From NCBI RefSeq assembly GCF_900167465.1, contig NZ_FUWR01000001.1:613269-677268 (forward strand): a DNA stretch of 64,000 nucleotides. Direction: 5' to 3'. Shown in pieces: positions 33,002-39,542 of the stretch (the first letter of the stretch is position 1; every line of letters begins with the position of its first letter). Both the position numbers and the translations under genes were made by a program. A model generated the notes under the pieces. It saw nothing but the letters and a program-made list of their open reading frames with translations, made no database searches and was not told where the DNA came from. Origin of the DNA: Trichlorobacter thiogenes. GTDB taxonomy: Bacteria > Desulfobacterota > Desulfuromonadia > Geobacterales > Pseudopelobacteraceae.

Positions 33002-34908
33002 TCAGGTAACTCCGAGAGTTTTGCGATTACGGCGTCAGCCAGTCTGTCAAGGGACTCTGGCATGCTGTCGAGCAACCTCTTGTCGCTCAGTTGTGCCAGC
33101 GCTTCAATGTGAGCGGCAGGCTTACTGCCAAGCTTGAAGCGCTTGTGATATGTGCTGAAAAGCTCGAGCTCACCGTCACTATATTGGGCTGAGTCGTGAT
33201 GACTGTCCCCCAATACCGCCTTCACTGTAGAGTCACTATTCGAATCCCTTTCGACGCAGTATTCGTTTGGGTAGGCCATAAGCATCGCGAAGTCGAGATC
33301 CATCGGATAGGAAAAGTAGACACCTCTCTCCTCAAGGACGTCAATATAGTTTTGATAGTTACGTACCAGGTACTCGTTAGATTTCCAATTTGGAATAGCA
33401 AAATCATTCGGAAGTGTGTTTTCAGGGCAATGTTCTGCCAATTGATCATTAACGTACTTGATCCGCCCCCAACCTCCTTGATATCTGGCCACGTCCAGAT
33501 CAAGCAAAGTGATATAAGGAATCTTAAGTTTGGAAAGTAGGCGCCAAAAATGGTTAACGTGCCGGCCGCCCAGAGGCGCAATTGTCACCGCAAGCTCATC
33601 TACTGGCGCGCCTTTTGCGCGTAGAATCCTCGGTAACACGATTTCCTCGCTATCGCCCTCGCCCAATATTACGAGTCTGGAGAAGTAAATCTCTGGGAAC
33701 GCCTGCACGGCTTCACGGACAAACTTATGGGCTTGGTCAGTCTTCTTGGGCAGGCAAATGCGCGTGATGCGGGTCGTTCGGTTTTTGCCGAGCCGCAGAT
33801 ATCGAATATGCTTGGGGTCAACACGATGGAGCATTGAAGGGGCATGCGTCGCAATCAGGGCTTGAGCGTCCTGATTGCTTGTCATGGAGACGAGCGTGGT
33901 GACTATTCGGCCCAGATAGTGTGGCGAAAGGCTGTTCTCTGGCTCTTCGATGGCTACCAGAGTGAATACCGGTGGGCGCAACCTTTCTGGGTTAAATGAG
34001 CCGTCTTCACCGCTTAGGGCGGCGCGTCCAATCGCTTGGGACGACAGTACAAGCGACAGGTAGAGCATTGATTTCTGGCCGTCGCTCAGCCTGGAATAGT
34101 CGACTAGATCCTCATTATGCCCAGGTGAGAAGGAGATGGATAGATGCCGTAGCAAGGCCTCAATTTCGGAGGCCACAAAGGTGATCTTGGGGTCAGTAAA
34201 GAAGCTACCTTTATGAAGGGTTCCCCATATCTCCTTTAAGCAATTACTAACGGTTGCAACAGACTTATTGGCCGCAAGAGTCTCGCTGATCTGGTCCGTG
34301 AGTCTCACAACATCCGCCCGCTCAGTATCCCAATTCACCGCACGTAGCAAACGGCCAAGCAACGCGCTGGCACCATATGCGATGTGGTCGGCAGGATCCC
34401 GCCGCGCTGGCAAATAGTGGACTTGCACATGGTTACGCTCCGCTCTGGTTACTTGCGCCACTGTCAATGGAGAACCATCAGCGTTGACATCCAGCACGTA
34501 CACCAAAGTCTCTTCAATGTCACCATCCATACCCATACTGGCGTTGAGGCGATATCGAACTCGAGGAAGGGCTTTGGGATCGTCAAGGCGCATATGGCTG
34601 AAATGGGGGGCGACCGTTGAGTTGCTGTCTTCATCTTCTAGCTCGGGGAAATCGAAATCAGCCTCTATCCACAGGTGCCGCTCATCGGGCGATTCTTCTT
34701 CATTTTCATTGTATGGAACGTGGAAATCCGAACGCCGAATCCGCCGCAATGATGGATCAAATGCGAATAGACGACAAAGTGCCTGGAGAGCCGCCGTCTT
34801 ACCAGAGCCGTTAGGGCCAATCAAATAAGTAATGTCATCAAGTGACAATTCTGTGGGGCCTGGTCCAAATGACTGAAAGTTAGACAGACGGATGATTTTT
34901 AGTTTCAT
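32998..34908 (-). CDS. gajA: OLD-family ATPase/TOPRIM nuclease, GajA-like
   Basis: 636 residues. An ABC/SMC-type ATPase has Gly31-Pro-Asn-Gly-Ser-Gly-Lys-Thr38, the signature Ser-Asp-Gly-Gln-Lys-Ser, and Walker B Ile-Glu-Glu-Pro-Glu. The C-terminal TOPRIM nuclease has Leu-Gly-Glu-Gly-Asp-Ser-Glu-Glu and a Leu-Asp-Leu-Asp motif. GajA nicks DNA when nucleotide levels fall during phage infection. Adjacent UvrD-type helicase marks the class 2 OLD arrangement. ATG at 34908; the region between 34909 and 35146 shows no gene and must hold its promoter. Confidence 0.8.
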   Translation of the reverse strand: MKLKIIRLSNFQSFGPGPTELSLDDITYLIGPNGSGKTAALQALCRLFAFDPSLRRIRRSDFHVPYNENEEESPDERHLWIEADFDFPELEDEDSNSTVAPHFSHMRLDDPKALPRVRYRLNASMGMDGDIEETLVYVLDVNADGSPLTVAQVTRAERNHVQVHYLPARRDPADHIAYGASALLGRLLRAVNWDTERADVVRLTDQISETLAANKSVATVSNCLKEIWGTLHKGSFFTDPKITFVASEIEALLRHLSISFSPGHNEDLVDYSRLSDGQKSMLYLSLVLSSQAIGRAALSGEDGSFNPERLRPPVFTLVAIEEPENSLSPHYLGRIVTTLVSMTSNQDAQALIATHAPSMLHRVDPKHIRYLRLGKNRTTRITRICLPKKTDQAHKFVREAVQAFPEIYFSRLVILGEGDSEEIVLPRILRAKGAPVDELAVTIAPLGGRHVNHFWRLLSKLKIPYITLLDLDVARYQGGWGRIKYVNDQLAEHCPENTLPNDFAIPNWKSNEYLVRNYQNYIDVLEERGVYFSYPMDLDFAMLMAYPNEYCVERDSNSDSTVKAVLGDSHHDSAQYSDGELELFSTYHKRFKLGSKPAAHIEALAQLSDKRLLDSMPESLDRLADAVIAKLSELPE

Positions 34909-35122
34909 GTGTGATGATCCTTACTGCTCTTGATTTTTTTAGGTCCCTGACACTTTCCGTGGCCACTGGAGTTGAACTTGACCCTATTCCTATCCCGTCA
35001 TGGCCGGTGACTGAAATCTCCGGCGATATATCTTCTCAAAGGTATTTGGGGACGCTCCATTGTAGGCCTCCAGTCAAGATTGCAACAACGAACAAGGGTT
35101 TTATTATAACGCCGCAAAATGA

Positions 35123-35150
35123 CTAAAGCCACCCTTTCGGGTGGCTTTAG
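35123..35150. terminator. 12-base-pair hairpin, possible bidirectional terminator
   Basis: CTAAAGCCACCC (35123-35134) and GGGTGGCTTTAG (35139-35150) pair perfectly around a 4-base loop. Neither side has a long T tract. It sits right at the stop of the remnant reading frame that follows and may once have ended that gene. Confidence 0.55.
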
Positions 35151-35290
35151 CACTCAGGAACTGTGCCGTCTTTAGCCAGGCGTCCCTTGGGGCAATAACC
35201 ACCGACCGGGATGCCGGCTTTTATCGCGGCGTCAAGTCCAGCTCGATCTGCACCAGCCTGTCTCCCCGATACAATTTTCCAGTCATACCG
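35147..35290 (-). pseudogene. remnant of a SLOG-type putative molybdenum carrier gene
   Basis: A 47-codon minus-strand frame reads [16 protein letters not shown] and then [10 protein letters not shown]. This matches the N-terminal part of the putative molybdenum carrier (SLOG superfamily, about 150 residues, usually Ser-Gly-Gly-Gln-Thr-Gly-Ala-Asp-Arg). A stop codon lies directly upstream with no start codon in frame, and the frame ends after Pro-Glu-Cys where intact proteins continue. It is too short for the usual minimum gene size. I call it a decayed fragment. The rest of 34909-35374 shows no other gene. Confidence 0.6.
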
Positions 35291-35374
35291 TCACAAGACA
35301 TTACCCCATATACGAACGTCATTATCAGTTTCTATATTCGAAAGTTGCTCATGAATTATTTTATTCATGTCTAC

Positions 35375-35992
35375 CTATTTTTTCGGGGGAGGCGGCGATG
35401 TGGAGGGACCTTGCCCGGTTGAAGGTGTTGGAAGTTTGGGTGGAGTATAACCAGCATCCGGCTTTGGGTTGGATGGGATTTGAGCCGGAGCATATCCTCG
35501 ATTACCACCTGGAGTTGCGATTTTATTGTTCATATCCATGTACCTTTTGACGTTGAATGACGTGAAAACAATCGTTAATACCAATCCGGTGACAAACAAA
35601 ACTCCGGAAACCATGTTGAGATATTTTGTTCTTTCGGCATGCTGGTTTGGCAAACCGGCATTTTCGTAGTCCATAGCAATATGCGATTCAAGGCGTTGTT
35701 GCTGCACATCAATGGCTCTTCTGCTTTCGAACTGCGAAATAAGAACGCATGCGATAGAACTTCCAAATGAACACCAGGCAATTATGATGATTGGCAAGTC
35801 AATGACATCCTTCAGGGGAACAATATCTTTGATGAATGTCATGGACAAGGCTAGTGCTCCTGCAGAGAGCGTCAATATGGCTTTGTCAGTGTTCTCACTC
35901 GCCGACTTGCCCGCTTCCCACAGATGTTTACGATACTCCAGAAAGAGAGCATCATCATTATTTTTTCTCTCTACTCTGCGTCGGTGCCGCAT
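35375..35992 (-). CDS. membrane protein with proline-rich tail
   Basis: 205 residues. A basic N terminus (Arg-His-Arg-Arg-Arg) is followed by three hydrophobic helices (about 42-60, 67-90 and 125-147) with a charged helical stretch between the second and third. A 50-residue Pro/Gly/Ser-rich tail follows, ending in four prolines and two lysines. GAGG seven bases upstream supports the ATG. It is three bases after the DUF2188 gene. Function unknown; the layout loosely resembles small defence-associated membrane proteins, but I see no diagnostic motif. Confidence 0.55.
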   Translation of the reverse strand: MRHRRRVERKNNDDALFLEYRKHLWEAGKSASENTDKAILTLSAGALALSMTFIKDIVPLKDVIDLPIIIIAWCSFGSSIACVLISQFESRRAIDVQQQRLESHIAMDYENAGLPNQHAERTKYLNMVSGVLFVTGLVLTIVFTSFNVKRYMDMNNKIATPGGNRGYAPAQIPSNPKPDAGYTPPKLPTPSTGQGPSTSPPPPKK

Positions 35993-35995
35993 CTA

Positions 35996-36223
35996 CTAGC
36001 CTCTGGGAGGGAAAGGATCGTTGCCGTGGCTGTCAGAACCGGATATTTTCCCATCCCTGTTGTGGATAACGAATTCTGTTTTCTGGTTCTGACTGATTAT
36101 TCTCCCCTGATCAATAGCCTCCCTCTTTGTTTCGGCATGAACTGACGCTCGCTGCGCACCAGCCTTAACAACATCCCACCCCCCGCTGGAATTCGGTACT
36201 ACGTGATGTTCTTTTCGAGACAT
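35996..36223 (-). CDS. DUF2188 family protein
   Basis: 75 residues matching DUF2188 over the full length: His-His-Val-Val-Pro, Gly-Gly-Trp-Asp-Val, the Gly-Ala-x-Arg-Ala-Ser segment, Thr-Lys-Arg-Glu-Ala-Ile, and the final His-Asn-Arg-Asp-Gly, Asp-Ser-x-Gly-Asn-Asp-Pro-Phe-Pro-Pro. Small beta-rich protein of unknown function. AAAGGAG precedes the ATG. Divergent from the Xre-ImmA/IrrE gene, whose operator-like palindrome lies between them, so both may be co-regulated. Confidence 0.8.
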   Translation of the reverse strand: MSRKEHHVVPNSSGGWDVVKAGAQRASVHAETKREAIDQGRIISQNQKTEFVIHNRDGKISGSDSHGNDPFPPRG

Positions 36224-36317
36224 GGCAAATCTCCTTTAAATGTTTCGACACCATATGTGGTGCCCATGTTATGTATTCACCCAATATATTGTTTCATACG
36301 GTTTTTGTCAACCAACT

Positions 36318-36336
36318 ATATAATAATTTATTATAT
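36318..36336. promoter_or_regulatory. palindromic operator of the toxin-antitoxin operon
   Basis: ATATAATAA (36318-36326), one T, TTATTATAT (36328-36336): a perfect 9-base inverted repeat. It ends three bases upstream of the -35 element of the following promoter and lies between the divergent DUF2188 gene and the Xre gene. It is a likely binding site for the Xre antitoxin. Confidence 0.55.
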
Positions 36337-36338
36337 GA

Positions 36339-36367
36339 TTGACGTGCAAGCATAAATTATTTATATT
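36339..36367 (+). promoter_or_regulatory. sigma-70 promoter of the Xre-ImmA/IrrE and PIN operon
   Basis: TTGACG (36339-36344), 17 bases, TATATT (36362-36367), 28 bases before the ATG at 36395. Spacing is optimal and both hexamers are close to consensus. It directly adjoins the palindrome, which would allow repression by occlusion. Confidence 0.65.
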
Positions 36368-36394
36368 TGCTGATAGCAGAAAGGGGGGATTTTG

Positions 36395-37531
36395 ATGTCG
36401 AGAATGGAGTTAGCGGAGCGCCTGCGAAAGGCTCGGGAGGTCGTCGGATTGTCAATCGGCGAAGCTGCAACACGACTAGGCTTCAGCAATTACCAAACGT
36501 TAAGTAATATCGAAAAAGGGGAGCGAGAGGTTAAGGCTAGCGAGTTAGCGCTTTTTGCCAAGACCTACTTCTGCAACCTTAACAATCTGCTAATGGGAGA
36601 AGAGGTTCCGCAACCTGCCGTACATTTTCTATGGCGACGGGCACCATCTGAGAGAAAAGCAGAAATTGAGGCCTCAATTAAACACAGATTCGAGGAGTAC
36701 CATCTTCTGGAAAAACTGCTTGGATTGACTGATGAAGGAACTGGTCTCGCAATAGCGGTTTCACCGGCAGACATTCGAAATTACTACCAGGTCGACGCCC
36801 TAGCAGCTAAAGTGAGCAATCTTCTCAATATGGGAAGCAGGCCGGCATTGTCACTCCAGAAGATAATGGAGCAGGTACTGCGTACGAAGATTCTCTTTGT
36901 AGAGTTGTCAGAATTTGGCTCGGCGGCCTCAACGGTTCACCCGGAATTTGGCGCAGCTATCGTTGTTAATAGTGAAGAAGCACCTTGGCGAATCAATTTC
37001 ACGCTTGCCCACGAATTATTCCATATTATTACCTGGAATACGTTCAATCCTGCTGATCTTGAACAGGATGACGTCTTGTTCAAGGACATAGAGAAAAAGG
37101 CCGAGCGATTTGCCTCAACTCTTCTCCTGCCGGAAAGCGCTGTTCGAGAAGAACTGAATGCACGGATAAAAGAACAGAAACTTTCTTTTTCGGATATCGT
37201 TGATGTAGCCCGGGAATTCGGAGTTTCAACGCAGGCGTTGCTGTATCGTATGGCCAACATGCGCTTGATCGAATGGGAGAAGGCGAACGATCTAGCGAAG
37301 AACGATGAGCTTCTTATGATTGACCGGCGTATAAGAAGTGATGCAACTAACGAAGCCCCCTCCTCGGAAAGATTCTCACTCCTGGCAGTAAAATGTCTTC
37401 GTAAAGGACTGATTTCTCGCGGTAAATTTTCTGAGCTACTTGAAATCGATCGCGCAGACATCGATGAGTTCCTAGAATATCGAGGATTAAGCGAGGCGGA
37501 GGGCGAGTCGATTGAAATTATGGCTTCTTGA
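36395..37531 (+). CDS. Xre HTH + ImmA/IrrE metallopeptidase antitoxin-type regulator
   Basis: 378 residues from the ATG at 36395 (AAGGGGGGAT upstream). An N-terminal Xre helix-turn-helix (about 4-60) is followed by an ImmA/IrrE (DUF955, COG2856) domain with the zinc-peptidase motif His206-Glu-Leu-Phe-His210 and the downstream Glu-Lys-Lys-Ala-Glu-Arg-Phe-Ala-Ser. Proteins of this type pair with PIN or other toxins as repressor-antitoxins, or cleave repressors as in ICEBs1 ImmA. Overlaps the next gene by 20 bases. The intact zinc motif leaves proteolytic regulation open. Confidence 0.82.
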   Translation: MSRMELAERLRKAREVVGLSIGEAATRLGFSNYQTLSNIEKGEREVKASELALFAKTYFCNLNNLLMGEEVPQPAVHFLWRRAPSERKAEIEASIKHRFEEYHLLEKLLGLTDEGTGLAIAVSPADIRNYYQVDALAAKVSNLLNMGSRPALSLQKIMEQVLRTKILFVELSEFGSAASTVHPEFGAAIVVNSEEAPWRINFTLAHELFHIITWNTFNPADLEQDDVLFKDIEKKAERFASTLLLPESAVREELNARIKEQKLSFSDIVDVAREFGVSTQALLYRMANMRLIEWEKANDLAKNDELLMIDRRIRSDATNEAPSSERFSLLAVKCLRKGLISRGKFSELLEIDRADIDEFLEYRGLSEAEGESIEIMAS

Positions 37532-38033
37532 TGCTGATGTAATCATCAAACTTCTCGAAATTGATGTATTCGACAAATTGGTCGACATGCATGATCTACA
37601 TGTCGCGTCTACTGTTGTCTTTGAGGTTAAACATTACAAGAGAGACGGAAGAAAAATCTTAGTAGATTTTCGTGCGCAATACATTGACTCAGGACGTGTG
37701 ACAGAAACCTTCGCAACTGCTGATGAGATGCAGGAAGTACTAAAACGTTTGCCACCGCTTAGGCGACAGAGCATCCATGCGGGAGAAACTGAATCGCTAG
37801 CAGTTCTAGTTCGCCAGGAAGAACTTACCATATGCACATTCGATTCGGCGGCAATAAAGACACTTCCTTTTCTGGATGTTACCGAACGCGCCGTTTCTGC
37901 GGAACGCCTCTTAAGAACTTCTGGCTTGACCCTGTCACCGGGATACAAGCTTGATCCCAGGTTGAGCGAAGAGTACTTCAAGTCTAATATCGAACAGGGC
38001 TTGCGGGAATTTGTTTATTCCCACTCAGGCTGA
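37512..38033 (+). CDS. PIN-like nuclease toxin
   Basis: 173 residues from a TTG (GGAGGG upstream). PIN features are the N-terminal Leu-Leu-Asp-Ala-Asp (Asp7, Asp9), a middle Gly-Glu-Thr-Glu-Ser-Leu-Ala block, and the later Cys-Thr-Phe-Asp-Ser-Ala. Together these give the acidic cluster for Mg2+-dependent RNA cleavage. Overlap with the Xre-ImmA/IrrE gene fits a toxin-antitoxin operon of the known COG2856/PIN kind. The target RNA is unknown. It converges on the terminator of the long minus-strand operon. Confidence 0.72.
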   Translation: MKLWLLDADVIIKLLEIDVFDKLVDMHDLHVASTVVFEVKHYKRDGRKILVDFRAQYIDSGRVTETFATADEMQEVLKRLPPLRRQSIHAGETESLAVLVRQEELTICTFDSAAIKTLPFLDVTERAVSAERLLRTSGLTLSPGYKLDPRLSEEYFKSNIEQGLREFVYSHSG

Positions 38034-38047
38034 GCAAATAGGCTTCG

Positions 38048-38085
38048 GCTAGATTATTGTGTATTGCCACAGCTAGATTATTGTG
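38048..38085. repeat. 14-base direct repeat
   Basis: GCTAGATTATTGTG occurs at 38048-38061 and again at 38072-38085, 24 bases apart, just after the PIN gene and before the operon terminator. Possibly a protein-binding iteron pair or a small duplication. Confidence 0.5.
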
Positions 38086-38090
38086 CTGAA

Positions 38091-38120
38091 AATAAAAAAA
38101 GGCGACCACTTGGGCCGCCT
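38091..38120 (-). terminator. Rho-independent terminator of the 38-47 kb operon
   Basis: In the minus-strand RNA an 8-base-pair stem (38100-38107 with 38113-38120, one G-U pair, 5-base loop) is followed by seven U's (38094-38100) and more A/T. A second perfect 9-base-pair hairpin lies just upstream (38126-38134 with 38141-38149). This is the clear end of the long minus-strand operon and lies 57 bases beyond the oppositely oriented PIN gene. Confidence 0.8.
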
Positions 38121-38155
38121 CTATCCAGGCCGGACGGGCATCCGGCCTGAAGATG

Positions 38156-38293
38156 TCAGCAGGGTCTCCCGCCGGCATATATGGCAAGAACCTCGAATTC
38201 GCCACCGACTATGTTGTTCCGGTGCAGCGCCTTCTCAAATTCCTCCCAGCTCAGCGTGAATTCCCTACCATTGATACGTGCTCGAACTGACAT
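38156..38293 (-). CDS. 45-residue hypothetical protein at the end of the operon
   Basis: Frame from ATG 38293 to TGA 38156, preceded by GGGGGATAGAGTC. It reads as a compact acidic protein: Val-Arg-Ala-Arg-Ile-Asn-Gly-Arg, then Leu-Ser-Trp-Glu-Glu-Phe-Glu-Lys-Ala, ending Tyr-Ala-Gly-Gly-Arg-Pro-Cys. Not antisense to anything. It follows RadC after a 137-base structured gap and precedes the terminator. Family unknown. Confidence 0.55.
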   Translation of the reverse strand: MSVRARINGREFTLSWEEFEKALHRNNIVGGEFEVLAIYAGGRPC

Positions 38294-38322
38294 GACTCTA
38301 TCCCCCTTATCGTTGTGATGGT

Positions 38323-38384
38323 GGCCCAAAAGGGCTCCCTACAACCACCGCTGGAACAGTGGCTCTAAGGAACCCTTTTGGGCT
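38323..38384 (-). promoter_or_regulatory. long hairpin leader before the 45-residue gene
   Basis: GCCCAAAAGGG (38324-38334) and CCCTTTTGGGC (38373-38383) pair perfectly over 11 bases, enclosing a smaller hairpin (CCAC 38345-38348 with GTGG 38359-38362). It ends 30 bases before the start codon. It resembles in position the other nested leaders of this operon, but it is longer. Confidence 0.5.
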
Positions 38385-38396
38385 GGGGGAAGAGCC

Positions 38397-38425
38397 GAGG
38401 GAGGGCGCTTGAGCGCCGCTCCCTC
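38397..38425. terminator. GC-rich hairpin directly after radC
   Basis: GAGGGAGGGCGCT (38397-38409) pairs with AGCGCCGCTCCCTC (38412-38425) with one bulge, starting six bases after the radC stop. There is no U tract, so it may act as an attenuator or RNA stabiliser and not as a full stop. Confidence 0.45.
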
Positions 38426-38430
38426 ATTAT

Positions 38431-38922
38431 TTACAAGAGTCCCCGTTCGACAAAACTCAGGAACTCGTCATCACCGACTATGATGTGATCCAGCACCTTG
38501 ATGCCGAGGATCTCGCCACTTTCCTTGAGACGTCTAGTGATGGCGATATCTTCCTGACTGGGTGTCGGGTCACCTGTAGGATGGTTGTGCACGAGGAGCA
38601 CGGCCGCCGCATTCGAGATGCATGCCGTTTTGAAGACCTCGCGACTATGGACGATGGCCTGATTAAGCGAGCCAATCGATACACGATCAAAGCAGACGAT
38701 CCGGTTTTTGCCGTCCAGATGCAGGACGATAAAGTGCTCCTTCGTCTCCAAACGGAGATCCCGGAACATCTCGAATACCTGCTGGGGTTGTGTAAACCGC
38801 ATCGATACCCATTTTGGGGCGTCATCTCTGACAACCACGTTGCGGTAACGTGCTTCGATTGATTTTATGAAAATTCTTTTTGTTGTCGGTGCTGCTGGTT
38901 CTCCGAAGAGATCGAGATTCAT
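38431..38922 (-). CDS. radC: RadC-like JAB/MPN domain protein
   Basis: 163 residues, lacking the N-terminal HhH domain of chromosomal RadC, as is common in mobile elements. The JAMM metal-site motif is complete: Glu62, His112-Asn-His114-Pro, Ser122, Asp125. Mobile-element RadC proteins accompany anti-restriction and ssDNA functions; the reaction is not established. ATG preceded by AGGAGGCGGAC. Upstream lies one of the nested hairpins (38944-38983). Confidence 0.88.
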   Translation of the reverse strand: MNLDLFGEPAAPTTKRIFIKSIEARYRNVVVRDDAPKWVSMRFTQPQQVFEMFRDLRLETKEHFIVLHLDGKNRIVCFDRVSIGSLNQAIVHSREVFKTACISNAAAVLLVHNHPTGDPTPSQEDIAITRRLKESGEILGIKVLDHIIVGDDEFLSFVERGLL

Positions 38923-38943
38923 GTCCGCCTCCTAAAATGTTGA

Positions 38944-38983
38944 GGGCGGATTCCCCCAAGGGGCAGTGTCCGCCCCCATAGGG
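38944..38983 (-). promoter_or_regulatory. nested hairpin leader upstream of radC
   Basis: Outer stem GGGCGGA (38944-38950) with TCCGCCC (38969-38975); inner stem CCCC (38954-38957) with GGGG (38960-38963). The 5' arm (in RNA sense) can instead pair with an upstream GGG/CCCC partner (CCCC 38974-38977, GGG 38981-38983). Two mutually exclusive folds are thus possible just before the radC ribosome-binding site. Confidence 0.55.
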
Positions 38984-39003
38984 TTGATTGTTATTGATTC
39001 AGA

Positions 39004-39516
39004 TTACTGGAGCGCCAGTACAGCTTCCCGGAAGTTCACACCATCCAGTTCCATCGTGGCGCTGATCGAATCCCATGACCGGTTGCAGACAAAGCAATGG
39101 ACATGGTTATCGTAGAGCGCCATGGACGGATTGCGGTCCTTGTGAAACGGACAGCATCGATGTCTCCCGTTAGGAAAGTCGATGATACTGGTAATGGGAT
39201 ACTGCCGGGCCTGCTCGATCATCTCAGTGGTGATCTTGCCGGCTACCGGTACCGCTTCCTTGCCGTTGACGTGGTTAAGCAGAGCTGTTGCCTCAAGCTT
39301 CAGAGGCCGCAACTCCTTCTCCTGGTCTTTGATAAATGATGCGGTCAGGGCCTTGACCAGCGGATCGGAACTTCGCTCGATCCGCCGTTGAGCTCCCCAG
39401 ATTTCACGCTCCAGATGTTTGATTTGCGGTTGCAGAAAGGCCAGTCGGCGCATGATCGCATAGCGTTCCGGTACGCCGAATTCCTTCGCCGCAGAGATGA
39501 CGGTTTTCACAGTCAT
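39004..39516 (-). CDS. CHC2 zinc-finger (primase-type) protein
   Basis: 170 residues from ATG 39516 (AGGAGGTG ten bases upstream; a GTG at 39525 would overlap that site). The N-terminal 90 residues are charged and helical. The C-terminal part has the CHC2 fold seen in DnaG: His-Arg-Cys-Cys-Pro-Phe-His, then Cys-Phe-Val-Cys and a short tail. There is no TOPRIM catalytic domain, so it is not a full primase; DNA binding during transfer or replication is inferred. It lies between the VWA gene and radC. Confidence 0.75.
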   Translation of the reverse strand: MTVKTVISAAKEFGVPERYAIMRRLAFLQPQIKHLEREIWGAQRRIERSSDPLVKALTASFIKDQEKELRPLKLEATALLNHVNGKEAVPVAGKITTEMIEQARQYPITSIIDFPNGRHRCCPFHKDRNPSMALYDNHVHCFVCNRSWDSISATMELDGVNFREAVLALQ

Positions 39517-39542
39517 TCTTCTCACACCTCCTATAAACGACT

